Origin: Halomonas sp. UBA3074
GTDB lineage: Bacteria > Pseudomonadota > Gammaproteobacteria > Pseudomonadales > Halomonadaceae
Reading direction: 5' to 3'
Assembly (NCBI RefSeq): GCF_002366715.1
Contig: NZ_DFBS01000039.1
Span: 1 to 39,864, forward strand
DNA length: 39,864 nucleotides
A model generated the notes under the pieces. That model had not been told where the DNA came from, did not search any database, and saw only the letters and a list, made by a program, of their open reading frames with translations. Shown piece by piece: positions 1-8,183 of this stretch (positions are counted from its first letter, which is position 1; every line of letters begins with the position of its first letter). Position numbers and translations under genes: made by a program.

Positions 1-654
1 ATCGCCGTTCTGGTCGGTGATGGTAATTGAGATTATACTACCGACAGGCACATTAGTAACTGAACCAGTAATATCTAAAGAATCTGCTCCAACAGCTGGA
101 GAGTCTGCAACAACCGTTATTGAACCGTCTGGGCTAGGCTCAGGAGTCGGCTCTGGCTCAACTTCTTCTGCTGCTTCGGCATCAGGCGCACCACCAAAAT
201 CAATAAACTCCCCTTCTCCAAGTCCTCCTGAGGTTTCGAAGCTTAGTGAATCGGTTTCTTCAGCAATACGGGCAAGGCGAACAAAATCGCTCCCGCCGCC
301 ACCGCCACCAGCACCAGCTCCGCCCGCAGCAGTAGCATCAAGTAGGTCAAGTAAGTCACCGTCTTCGTCATCAAGGGCAGCAAGCAGTGCCTCTAAATCA
401 TCGTCTTGGACACTGGCGTCAGTAGCGACGATCAGGTCACCCACCAGATCGGGAGTCACTACGACTTCTTGTGCGCCTTCAACTCGACTTACACCTGTGC
501 CATCAGCGAAATCCAGCTCAACACTGCCATTGCTGGAGGTGATTAAGGTTTCCCCCTCCTGCAACACATCACCAATACTCAGCTCACGCAAGTTACCGGC
601 TTCATCACGCGCCCAAGCCTGACCTGTAATAGAAACAATGGTTGCAGTCGCCAT
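1..654 (-). CDS. LapA-like giant adhesin, N-terminal retention module (partial)
   Basis: The first 218 codons of a gene that continues beyond the left edge. The ATG at 654 is preceded by a GGGAG ribosome site. By family knowledge, LapA-type adhesins are RTX proteins exported by a type I system and held in the outer membrane by an N-terminal plug that stays in the TolC-like pore, until the periplasmic protease LapG cuts it. Here residues 1-70 form the compact beta-rich module. Residues 108-111 are TAAG, the di-alanine LapG site, at almost the same position as in Pseudomonas LapA. A Gly-rich linker (about 111-122) and SDFVRL follow. After residue 165 comes an acidic Pro/Glu linker, then the first Ig-like repeat (SITVVADSP..). 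The antisense frame is open but is Ser/Pro-rich shadow. The full length cannot be seen. Confidence 0.85.
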   Translation of the reverse strand, partial: MATATIVSITGQAWARDEAGNLRELSIGDVLQEGETLITSSNGSVELDFADGTGVSRVEGAQEVVVTPDLVGDLIVATDASVQDDDLEALLAALDDEDGDLLDLLDATAAGGAGAGGGGGGSDFVRLARIAEETDSLSFETSGGLGEGEFIDFGGAPDAEAAEEVEPEPTPEPSPDGSITVVADSPAVGADSLDITGSVTNVPVGSIISITITDQNGD

Positions 655-687
655 AAAAATCTCCCGAATGAATTTAAAAGCCGTTGA

Positions 688-704
688 CTAGTGCCTAGCA
701 CTAG
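688..704. promoter_or_regulatory. Palindrome upstream of adhesin gene (candidate operator)
   Basis: A perfect inverted repeat, CTAGTGC-CTA-GCACTAG, lies 34-50 bp upstream of the adhesin ATG. It is flanked by an outer pair, CCGTT (681-685) and AACGG (711-715). A third copy of GCACTAG is at 833-839. Such a dyad could be an operator for the neighbouring LuxR-type regulator or a hairpin in the adhesin 5' leader. The sequence alone does not decide between them. Confidence 0.4.
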
Positions 705-807
705 GGAATTAACGGCATATACCATCATCCTAGATGAGCGAACTACAAATAAATATTGTACCGATGGACAGAAAAAGAGGGAGAGCAGATTAAGCTGTGA
801 AGAAAGG

Positions 808-851
808 CATGCGCTCCATCATAGGCTGAATGGCACTAGCAAGAGCGCATG
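808..851 (-). terminator. Inverted repeat after the LuxR-type gene
   Basis: CATGCGCTC (808-816) and GAGCGCATG (843-851) are perfect complements separated by 26 nt, just downstream of the regulator stop codon. Only a short, interrupted T-tract follows on the minus strand, so this is a weak terminator candidate or a processing hairpin separating the secretion operon from the adhesin gene. Confidence 0.3.
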
Positions 852-857
852 GGAAGC

Positions 858-1484
858 TCAGGAAATAACACGCTCAGAGGCAGATGAGAGCTTAAGCATT
901 AACTGCAGACGATCGCGAACTGATAATTTCCTAAAAACAGCGCTTAGGTGGGCTTTAACAGTGCGCTCGGTAATATCCAATTGGCGCGCTACTTCTTTAT
1001 TTGTCGCCCCCCGTGCCACGGCCAATGCAACGCCTCGCTCGCGCTCGGTGAGCAAAGCAAGGTGGTTGCCTTGGGCATGAGAAGAATACTCAGTGCGCTG
1101 AGTTAACGTTCTAAAGGTACCCCCGATCACTTTTGCCAATAATTCCTGGCCTACCCAAATCCCTTGATTAGAAACGACCAGCGCAACTTGTTTAAGCACA
1201 TCAACAGCTGCCAACGTGTGTACGTACCCACGCGCCCCCAAATCCAATGCCTTCAGGGCTTCTTTATCTTGAGGTGAATAGCTGAGGATGACTACGGTTA
1301 CGTTCAACAATGCTAACCGCTGAGTCAACTGCTGCCATGAGCCAACGGTAGTAGTTAACCAAACTAAGTCACCAGTTTGGACATTATGTTCTATTAACTC
1401 GGGCGATGAGAGCTGCGCATCCGGAAAAGCTTTTTGCCATCGAGCTTTGAGACCGCCCTTCACTGTCACAAACCAATAGTCCAT
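858..1484 (-). CDS. LuxR-type regulator with degenerate receiver domain
   Basis: A 208-residue protein. Residues about 144-198 are a LuxR/FixJ helix-turn-helix (LLTERER, NKEVARQLDITERTVKAHL). Residues 1-120 have a CheY-like beta-alpha pattern ending in GARGYVHT, but the acidic pair after strand 1 is missing. The strand-3 Asp is replaced by Thr (DLVWLTTT), and the lysine after GARGYV is His. It therefore probably does not take part in normal phosphotransfer, resembling CsgD-like regulators. Its ATG overlaps the stop of the membrane fusion gene (TAATG), so it is translationally coupled to the secretion operon and lies directly upstream of the adhesin. A role in controlling adhesin expression is inferred from position. 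Confidence 0.85.
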   Translation of the reverse strand: MDYWFVTVKGGLKARWQKAFPDAQLSSPELIEHNVQTGDLVWLTTTVGSWQQLTQRLALLNVTVVILSYSPQDKEALKALDLGARGYVHTLAAVDVLKQVALVVSNQGIWVGQELLAKVIGGTFRTLTQRTEYSSHAQGNHLALLTERERGVALAVARGATNKEVARQLDITERTVKAHLSAVFRKLSVRDRLQLMLKLSSASERVIS

Positions 1485-2911
1485 TATCGCTCCCCCATCG
1501 AATCACGCCATGCCCTTAAAACAGGCTTGAGTAAAAACTGCATAACAGTGCGCTTACCGGTGATGATATCTACTTGTGCGGTCATACCTGGAATTACTTG
1601 GAGCGAGTTGGTTACATCTTCTTCTACACTACGCACTCGCACTAGATAAAAGGTGTTATCTTCATCATCAGTAATGGTATCCGCACTGATATGGTCCAGC
1701 TCTGCTTTAAGCCCTCCATAAATCGCATAGTCGTAAGCTGTCAATTTAATATTCGCTGGCTGACCAGGATGTAAAAAAGCAATATCTTGAGGAGCAATAC
1801 GTGCTTCGACAAGCAACTGGTCATCACTTGGCACGATATCGACGACTTCTTGACCTGGCTGGGCTACCCCACCAATTGTATTGATGTAAACCTGCTGGAT
1901 CACACCATCGACTGGCGAACGGATTTCTGTTAGCCGAACTCTGTCTTGCAGACCCGTCCCGGACTGTTGAAGCGCATTTAAATCGCCTAGCGTTTCTGCA
2001 AGGTCATTACGCCACTCACTTCTACGCTCCGCCCCTAACTCAAGCAACTGCCCTTCAGCTTCCTCTACAGCAGCTTCCAACCTTGATACAGCAGCATCGG
2101 CCTGATTACGCTCACCGGTGGCCCTTGATAGATCACGCTGCAAACGAAGGACTTCAACTTCTGAAACAGCCCCTGATTCTAGTAAAGGCCTTGTCAGATT
2201 GAGCTCTTGACTGGACATATTAGCTTCACGCTGAGCAGTATCGCGCTTAGCCACTGCCTCTCTTAATTCTTCTCTTCGCTGGCGAATACGGTCATCAAGT
2301 ACATTTTCTTGCTCGCGCAACTCTTCGCGACGACTTTCATAAACTTCGCGTTCTTGAATAACAATAGAAGGGACTTCCTGGCGTAACTCTTCATCAGGCT
2401 CAAACGGTGAATCGGTGACCAATGCTCTCAGTCGTTCGGCCTTTGCTTGTAAAGCAAAACGTTGAGCGCGATTTTCCCGAAAGTCAGAAACAAAGCGTGT
2501 CGGGTCAATTTGCATTAGCACTTGGCCTGCCTCAACCACTTGCCCTTCCCTGACCATTATTTGTTCAACCACACCTCCATCATAAGACTGAATACGCTGT
2601 AATTGACTAGCCGGTATAACACGACCGCTACCTCGAGTAACTTCATCAATCGGAGCAAAAGAAGCCCAAATCACAAGCGCCAACAGAGCCAGACATACGG
2701 TATAGAGAAACAGGCGAGCTCGAAGCGGCTCCTGCTGCAATCTGGCCCAATCCGTATCACTTGCCCAGTCTCTATTTAAATGAGCAGAGGTAACCCTTTT
2801 GGCGAACAGACGATCCATAAAAGGACGAAATGGCTTTTGACCTTTTTCAGAAAAGCGACCTATTGCTTCAAAGCTTTTTTGTTCGGCCGGACTTTGTTTT
2901 TTGTGGGCCAT
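1484..2911 (-). CDS. lapC: Type I secretion membrane fusion protein, HlyD family (LapC-like)
   Basis: A periplasmic adaptor of 475 residues that links the ABC exporter to the outer-membrane channel. A cytoplasmic N-terminus is followed by one membrane helix (about 67-86, LFLYTVCLALLALVIWASFA). A lipoyl/barrel hybrid segment (GRVIPASQLQRIQ, GGVVEQIMVREGQVVEAGQ) and a long coiled-coil hairpin (about 140-300) come next. The second lipoyl half starts at EIRSPVDGVI, and the C-terminal beta-barrel carries IPGMTAQVDIITGKR, which is typical of HlyD/LapC. The ATG at 2911 overlaps the upstream TGA (TGATG) behind a GGGAGGG ribosome site. It is the third gene of the operon. Confidence 0.92.
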   Translation of the reverse strand: MAHKKQSPAEQKSFEAIGRFSEKGQKPFRPFMDRLFAKRVTSAHLNRDWASDTDWARLQQEPLRARLFLYTVCLALLALVIWASFAPIDEVTRGSGRVIPASQLQRIQSYDGGVVEQIMVREGQVVEAGQVLMQIDPTRFVSDFRENRAQRFALQAKAERLRALVTDSPFEPDEELRQEVPSIVIQEREVYESRREELREQENVLDDRIRQRREELREAVAKRDTAQREANMSSQELNLTRPLLESGAVSEVEVLRLQRDLSRATGERNQADAAVSRLEAAVEEAEGQLLELGAERRSEWRNDLAETLGDLNALQQSGTGLQDRVRLTEIRSPVDGVIQQVYINTIGGVAQPGQEVVDIVPSDDQLLVEARIAPQDIAFLHPGQPANIKLTAYDYAIYGGLKAELDHISADTITDDEDNTFYLVRVRSVEEDVTNSLQVIPGMTAQVDIITGKRTVMQFLLKPVLRAWRDSMGER

Positions 2912-5082
2912 CAAGAAGCCCTCCCTATCTGGCCTTTACGGAGCGCCTCAACAACTGTATCTCTAGGCCCATCCGCCACTACTTTACCCCCATCCATGAC
3001 AATAATTCGGTCTACTAAAGAGAGCAGTGAAGTTCGATGCGTAACCACCAACATGGTTTTACCCTTAGCCTCTTTCCTGAGATTAGCTTTAAAGGCCTCT
3101 TCACTTGCATTATCCATAGAGCTTGTAGGTTCATCTAACAGCAGTATGGCGGGGTCATGCACTAAGGCACGGGCGATAGCGACGGATTGTTTTTGACCAC
3201 CCGAAAGGGCTTGACCTCGCTCACCAACCTCAAGATCCACGCCACGAGGATGACCATTGACTAAGGGTTGTAAACCAGCAATATCCAAAGCTTTCAGTAG
3301 TTGCTCATCATCAATTCGGTCACTACCTCCACCCGCTACAATATTGTCGCGCAGCGAGCCCGAAAAAAGACTTACGTCTTGAGGCACATAACCAATATGC
3401 CGACGTAGTTGTAGAGGATCTATCTGTCTAATATCAACTCCGTCGATCAGGACAGCGCCTGCCGTGGGCTGGTAAAAGCCCAAAATGAGTTTATTAAGTG
3501 AAGACTTACCACACCCTATACGCCCTAGTAGCGCTACTTTTTCACCTGCTTTAATCGAAATAGACACATCTCGAACGGCATCACGCTCTTCATTTGGATA
3601 ACGTAACGTTACTTTATCAATACGGATGCTGCCGTCTACGCTGGGTTTCTCCACGTAAACTTTTCCTTCACTGCGCTCTACACGCTTATCCATAACCTGA
3701 TCAAGCGAATCAAGTGCTGTCGATGATTGGTGGTACTGAGCTAAAAGCGCAGCCGCTTGACTAATGGGAGCCATCGCCCGCGAGGAAATCATATAAGCAG
3801 CAATCAGGCCACCCTGACTTAAGTTACCTTCAATAATCTGATAAACACCTACAATGATCACGCTAACTGCAACACTGTGTTGTGCCCATTGAGCAACGTT
3901 AGCAACTGATGTACTAACGAGGCGTAACTGTGCACTGGTGCGAGATAAAAATGCAGTCGCTTTTTCCCAATGGCGCTGAATACGGCTCTCAGCACGCAAT
4001 GCCTTTACGTTTTCGAGCTGTGAAACCGACTCGACAAGCAATGAGTTGCGCTGAGCACCAATTTCCCAGGTGGTTTGTGAAAGCTCATGAAGCTTGCCCT
4101 GTGCTGCCAGCGCGTAGAGGAGTACAAAAATCACCCCTACCAATACGGGCAGCACAAGCCATGGGTTAATTAAAGCAATAATAGCCATAAATAAAATAAC
4201 GAAGGGAAGGTCAACAATACCTAATATTGTTGCCGATCCAATAAAAGCACGTACCGACTCAAAGGACTGTAACGTTGAAGTAAATGAGCCAGTCGAGGCT
4301 GGCCTATCTTCCAGCCTCATCCCTAATGTCTTAGCCATTATTGAAGAAGATAATTTTACATCTGCACGGCTAGCAGCCAAGTCAACAAAGCTACTTCGCA
4401 TCAGGCGCAGCGCCAAATCAAAGCAGAGTACAACAAAAACCCCTATAGCTAACACCCAGAGAGTTTCAGTCGCTTGATTAGGTACCACTCGGTCATAAAC
4501 ATTAAGCACGAACAACGGCATGGCAAGCGCGAATAAATTAACGGCTACCGACCCAATAAGAATATCGCGGTATAGCCTTCTATTCTCTTTTATCACCCCC
4601 CAAAACCAATGTTGCCCTTTCTTCTTCTTAACGTCAGCTCCGTTATCCAATCTTAGGCGGGGGCGTACATAAATTGCCTCGCCGGAATAGTTTGAAGTCA
4701 ATTCATCTAGATCTACATCAACTTCAGCCTCATTAAGTTCTGGAAATACAACCTTTGCAACTCTTTTATTCACATCGACAGCATTAAGAATACATGCTCG
4801 ACCAGGTTCTAAAAGCAAAATAGCTGGAAATAATTCTGGGTTTAAACTTACCAAACGACTCTTAACGATACGAGCAGTCATCCCAGCACGCGCAGCAGCC
4901 CTGGTAAATACAGATGGGGTCAACCTGCCTTGTTCAAGTGGCAAGCCTGCGGTTAAGGTCTCAGATGAAATTTCATGCTGATGCATTCGTGCCACAGCCT
5001 GTAAGCACTGAAGCAGTTCATCACTCTTTTCTGAAATAGCAGGTGATCGCATAAGTGAAAGCGTTTCTTCGTGCTCTGCCAA
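2911..5082 (-). CDS. lapB: Type I secretion ABC transporter with inactive C39 domain (LapB-like)
   Basis: A 723-residue half-transporter that would energise adhesin export. Residues 1-140 form a C39-peptidase-like domain. By eye, Glu22 occupies the catalytic Cys position and Ala the catalytic His position, so it should bind but not cut substrate. The six-helix membrane domain spans about 170-450. The nucleotide-binding domain has Walker A GRIGCGKSS (520-528), signature LSGGQKQ (from 626), Walker B ILLLDEP (646-652) and H-loop VVTHR. The start at 5082 is TTG, preceded by GAGGTGG. The next in-frame ATG (5052) lacks a ribosome site. A terminator-like hairpin lies just upstream. Confidence 0.93.
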   Translation of the reverse strand: MAEHEETLSLMRSPAISEKSDELLQCLQAVARMHQHEISSETLTAGLPLEQGRLTPSVFTRAAARAGMTARIVKSRLVSLNPELFPAILLLEPGRACILNAVDVNKRVAKVVFPELNEAEVDVDLDELTSNYSGEAIYVRPRLRLDNGADVKKKKGQHWFWGVIKENRRLYRDILIGSVAVNLFALAMPLFVLNVYDRVVPNQATETLWVLAIGVFVVLCFDLALRLMRSSFVDLAASRADVKLSSSIMAKTLGMRLEDRPASTGSFTSTLQSFESVRAFIGSATILGIVDLPFVILFMAIIALINPWLVLPVLVGVIFVLLYALAAQGKLHELSQTTWEIGAQRNSLLVESVSQLENVKALRAESRIQRHWEKATAFLSRTSAQLRLVSTSVANVAQWAQHSVAVSVIIVGVYQIIEGNLSQGGLIAAYMISSRAMAPISQAAALLAQYHQSSTALDSLDQVMDKRVERSEGKVYVEKPSVDGSIRIDKVTLRYPNEERDAVRDVSISIKAGEKVALLGRIGCGKSSLNKLILGFYQPTAGAVLIDGVDIRQIDPLQLRRHIGYVPQDVSLFSGSLRDNIVAGGGSDRIDDEQLLKALDIAGLQPLVNGHPRGVDLEVGERGQALSGGQKQSVAIARALVHDPAILLLDEPTSSMDNASEEAFKANLRKEAKGKTMLVVTHRTSLLSLVDRIIVMDGGKVVADGPRDTVVEALRKGQIGRAS

Positions 5083-5099
5083 TGTCCACCTCTTATAGT

Positions 5100-5136
5100 A
5101 AAAAGCACATAGCGTATTTGCTCCTACGCTATGTGC
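5100..5136 (-). terminator. Intrinsic-terminator-like hairpin between tolC-like gene and lapB
   Basis: A perfect 12-bp stem, GCACATAGCGTA / TACGCTATGTGC, with an 8-nt loop is followed on the minus strand by five T residues. It ends only 17 nt before the lapB TTG. It could reduce read-through from the outer-membrane gene or act as an attenuator or mRNA-processing hairpin. Confidence 0.6.
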
Positions 5137-5197
5137 CGATTTCTTGTTAAATATATTAACGGTGATTTCAAGATCGCACTAAAGAAACAAAAGCGTT

Positions 5198-7054
5198 TTA
5201 TGTATTTATTTCGTCAAATCGCTCTAATGTAATTTCTACACGCCGATTCAGCTTTCGTCCTTCGACAGTGTCGTTGGATGCGACGGGCCTTTTGGAGCCA
5301 TAGCCTTCCGTCTGCATTAGATTCTGCGCTACGCCTTGCGCGACGAGAAATCGAGCAACACTATCCGCACGTCGCTGAGAAAGAGGGTCATTAATTTCAT
5401 CTGTACCGGTGATGTCAGCATGACCAGCAATAAATACTCGGGCCAAATCATCGCGCTCTTTTATTTCTTCTGCTAGGCGCGAAAGATCATCCCGAGTATC
5501 AACTCCTAGCTCCGCACTGTTGATAGGAAATAACGCATCGGTAGAAAGCGTTACATCAGGTGCTCTAGTAGGCGCAGGGGCCGAGAAGTCCCCACCAGTA
5601 AAGTCCTCAAGTTTGAAGCCTCCCGGGCCAGCCACTGGACAAACGATATCTGGCGTAATTTCAACCCCATCATTACCAAGCTCAGCAAGACTTGGCATAT
5701 CTTCACGCATAATTTCTAACGTTTGCATTAACTGTCCAGTCGCTGCGAGTGTTCTCGCATCGGCCAAAGTAATGTCGTATTGAGCATTGGTATATGCACG
5801 GCTGGCTTCAAAATACTCATTTTCGCTATCTAAAACATCTAAAAGAGTGCGTTGCCCAATATCAAACTGCTGTTGATAAGCACCGCGCACGCGATCGATG
5901 GATAAGCGATGCTCATTTAAATAATTTAGCTGTTCGCGAAGACGCTGAGCATCATTGTAGGCAATTTGAGTGGTTTGCCGAACATTCGTACAAGCCAACT
6001 CCCGCTGATCGACAGCTTCCTCAATGCGCTCGCTAGCAGCTCGATAAGCAGCAAGATCACTGCCGCCATTGTACAAGTTCATAGTAGCGACTAGCTGAAT
6101 GCTTGTCTCATCACGACGCCCAGCAATCGCGTCATCCTGGTTGTTAGTGCCTGATCTACCCTGAATTTCTAAACGCGGCATGAAAGCAGCGCGAGAACTC
6201 CCTTGCTCAGCACGTTGGACATTGATGTTTTCGATTGCTGCATGGAAATCAGGATTACCTTGAAATGCTAAATTTACTGCTTGGCTTACACTGTCAGGTA
6301 AATCTTCTTCTAAGGAGGGAACAGCCATTAGGTTTTGAGCAGGCAAATCACCTACAATACGCATGTAACGGGCAGTCACATCATGCAGATTGGTCGCCTC
6401 GGTCATTAAATTAGACTCTGCCAATGCTACGCGGCCACTAATCTGTTCGAGGTCAACGCCACGGCCGGCGCCTGATAGAGTGCGCTCTTCGATTTGCCGA
6501 TAAACTTCCTGATGCTTTGCGTAATTTTCTTGTGCAAGCCTTACCAGCTCTCTACGACGAGCAACATCCAGGTAAGCTTCAGCGGCTTCCAGAGCAATAT
6601 TCTCACTGGCGCCAATGAGCTCGTAATAAGTCACTAATTTCGATCTATCTAAACGTTCGACTTCACTGCGAGTGGCAAAACCATCAAATATCAACTGAGT
6701 TAATGTAATTTCCGCATAATCAGTATCATAACTACCACGGCCATCACCTTCCTGTGCTTCGCGGCCTACCCCCGCAGTGACATCAATGCTGGGCAAGTAG
6801 TTGCCACGCGCAACGCCAATATCATGCTCTGCCGCATTTAAGCGCCTCCATGCAGCCTCCACTTCTGGATTTGTGGAAATGGCTCGCTGAACCACACTTT
6901 GTAAATTGTCACTGCCAGGCTCGTAAAGAGTTTGTGGAAGTGTCTGTGCGATCGCACTGTTGAGAGAAACTAGTGACAAAGTGGCCACTATGAGGGGTAG
7001 TGAAACACGTCGAAAATTAATTTTTTGCGCTTTTGTAGGTACTACTTGCTTCAT
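5198..7054 (-). CDS. TolC-like type I secretion outer-membrane protein fused to an OmpA domain
   Basis: A 618-residue protein with a Sec signal peptide (about 1-36, ending SAIAQ). Residues about 45-460 form a TolC/LapE-like channel with two structural repeats: GVARGNYLPSIDVTAGVGRE, AEAYLDVARR, then RTLLDVLDSENEYFEASRAY. A Pro-rich linker leads to a C-terminal OmpA-like peptidoglycan-binding domain (about 500-612; IAGHADITG, LSQRRADSVARFL, LNRRVEITL). LapE-type proteins are usually near 450 residues and lack this module. It is the first gene of the secretion operon. The ATG at 7054 has AGGGAA upstream. It probably forms the outer-membrane pore for the adhesin, and the OmpA part may tether the channel to peptidoglycan. 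Confidence 0.92.
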   Translation of the reverse strand: MKQVVPTKAQKINFRRVSLPLIVATLSLVSLNSAIAQTLPQTLYEPGSDNLQSVVQRAISTNPEVEAAWRRLNAAEHDIGVARGNYLPSIDVTAGVGREAQEGDGRGSYDTDYAEITLTQLIFDGFATRSEVERLDRSKLVTYYELIGASENIALEAAEAYLDVARRRELVRLAQENYAKHQEVYRQIEERTLSGAGRGVDLEQISGRVALAESNLMTEATNLHDVTARYMRIVGDLPAQNLMAVPSLEEDLPDSVSQAVNLAFQGNPDFHAAIENINVQRAEQGSSRAAFMPRLEIQGRSGTNNQDDAIAGRRDETSIQLVATMNLYNGGSDLAAYRAASERIEEAVDQRELACTNVRQTTQIAYNDAQRLREQLNYLNEHRLSIDRVRGAYQQQFDIGQRTLLDVLDSENEYFEASRAYTNAQYDITLADARTLAATGQLMQTLEIMREDMPSLAELGNDGVEITPDIVCPVAGPGGFKLEDFTGGDFSAPAPTRAPDVTLSTDALFPINSAELGVDTRDDLSRLAEEIKERDDLARVFIAGHADITGTDEINDPLSQRRADSVARFLVAQGVAQNLMQTEGYGSKRPVASNDTVEGRKLNRRVEITLERFDEINT

Positions 7055-7310
7055 TTTTTGCGTTCCCTATAGCTGATATCACTTCACTGGCCACCCAGCT
7101 AAGCGTTTAGCCTCCATGCTTTTTTGTTCGGCTAACCCCACCAAGCCTAGCACCTAATTGTAAAAGTGATAATTTAAAATTAGTTACATTTTACTAAGCA
7201 TATCCAGAAGAAATACTTAAGATGCTCTAACAACTCACCTAGCGTAATACAAAAATACAAAAAAATACAAAAAAATACCGAACCTTTACCGCTAAAGCCA
7301 ATACATTGAA
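7055..7310 (-). promoter_or_regulatory. AT-rich promoter region of the secretion operon with phased A-tracts
   Basis: A 256-bp gene-free stretch upstream of the tolC-like gene. At 7251-7278 three A5-A7 tracts, each followed by TAC, recur every 9-10 bp (two perfect 10-bp units), a pattern that predicts intrinsically bent DNA. The 9-mer GCCTAGCAC (7145-7153) is also found in the palindrome upstream of the adhesin. AT-rich segments at 7155-7200 could hold the promoter, but I cannot fix the -35/-10 pair. Confidence 0.45.
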
Positions 7311-8183
7311 TCAGACCATTTTCTGGCGCTGCTGAACCCCCAATCCCAGCAAAATCAACCCCAAACCAACCAAAGTTGAAGGAAAAATAGGCTCCCCCAC
7401 CACAAGAAATAGTAAAAGCAGTGAAATAGGAGGCGACAGAAAGATCAGGTTTGAGACTTTAGCCGTACGTGACACCTTGTGTACCGCCAATTGCCAAAGA
7501 ATAAACGCCACGCCCATTTCAAACAGGCCAACATACACACCCGCCCCCAGGGCAGGCCAGCCGTGCCACTCCAGGCCAGGGCCGAGCAGCAGTAAAATCG
7601 TTAACACCGGTAGACCAACGCTAAAATTTTGCCACTGGCCGACTAAGGGTTGGCGCTTGTCCTTGGCATTGAGCAGCCAGTAGAGTGCCCACAGCAGCGT
7701 CGATGCGAGCGCCAGGAAGACACCTATGGGGTCAGCGAAATCGACATCCAATACGGAGCCACGGGTAGCGATCACCCATACGCCTGCATAGGCGATCAAT
7801 CCAGCGACAATATCAATGCGCGTCAGGCGCTGCCCCAGTATCGGTACCGCTAAAAAAGCCATGGCTAAGGCCCAGGTATAATTCAACGCCATGGCTTCTT
7901 GCCCCGGAAGCCGGTCATACGCCGCAAATAGCAATAAATAGTAAGCAACAGGATTCATTAGCCCCGCCCACGCAGCCGTTTTCCAACCGCTGCGTAGCGC
8001 CGTTTCAATATTCCCTTGCTTAAAGACTAATGCACCCATCAACGCCCAGGAGACAAAAGTGGCCAACCACATCAGCTCTAGAGGGCTCATCCAAGCAAGT
8101 GCCATCTTGAAGGCCGTAGCAACGGTCGACCATAGCGCCACCGCCCCTAGGCCATAGAGGATCGCCTGCCTGTCCTGACTCAT
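7311..8183 (-). CDS. EamA/DMT-superfamily permease
   Basis: A 290-residue inner-membrane protein with about ten hydrophobic segments in two EamA halves. The first half begins AILYGLGAVALWSTVATAFK and the second GVFLALASTLLWALYWLLNA. It ends with LVVGEPIFPSTLVGLGLILLGL, the usual final-helix pattern of drug/metabolite exporters. The substrate cannot be read from sequence. The ATG at 8183 overlaps the stop of the upstream SelT/W/H-like gene (ATGA). This supports the start and suggests coupled translation. A longer open frame to 8285 would overlap that gene heavily and is not used. Confidence 0.9.
   Translation of the reverse strand: MSQDRQAILYGLGAVALWSTVATAFKMALAWMSPLELMWLATFVSWALMGALVFKQGNIETALRSGWKTAAWAGLMNPVAYYLLLFAAYDRLPGQEAMALNYTWALAMAFLAVPILGQRLTRIDIVAGLIAYAGVWVIATRGSVLDVDFADPIGVFLALASTLLWALYWLLNAKDKRQPLVGQWQNFSVGLPVLTILLLLGPGLEWHGWPALGAGVYVGLFEMGVAFILWQLAVHKVSRTAKVSNLIFLSPPISLLLLFLVVGEPIFPSTLVGLGLILLGLGVQQRQKMV

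Noticed and set aside
17..622. Plus-strand 201-codon Ser/Pro/Ala-rich frame
   Set aside because: It is the antisense of the adhesin start. The minus strand has a ribosome site, a retention module and a LapG motif, and the plus frame is low complexity.
7055..7310. c-di-GMP riboswitch upstream of the secretion operon
   Set aside because: I could not find the conserved GEMM core or its paired stems; only AT-rich and A-tract sequence is present.
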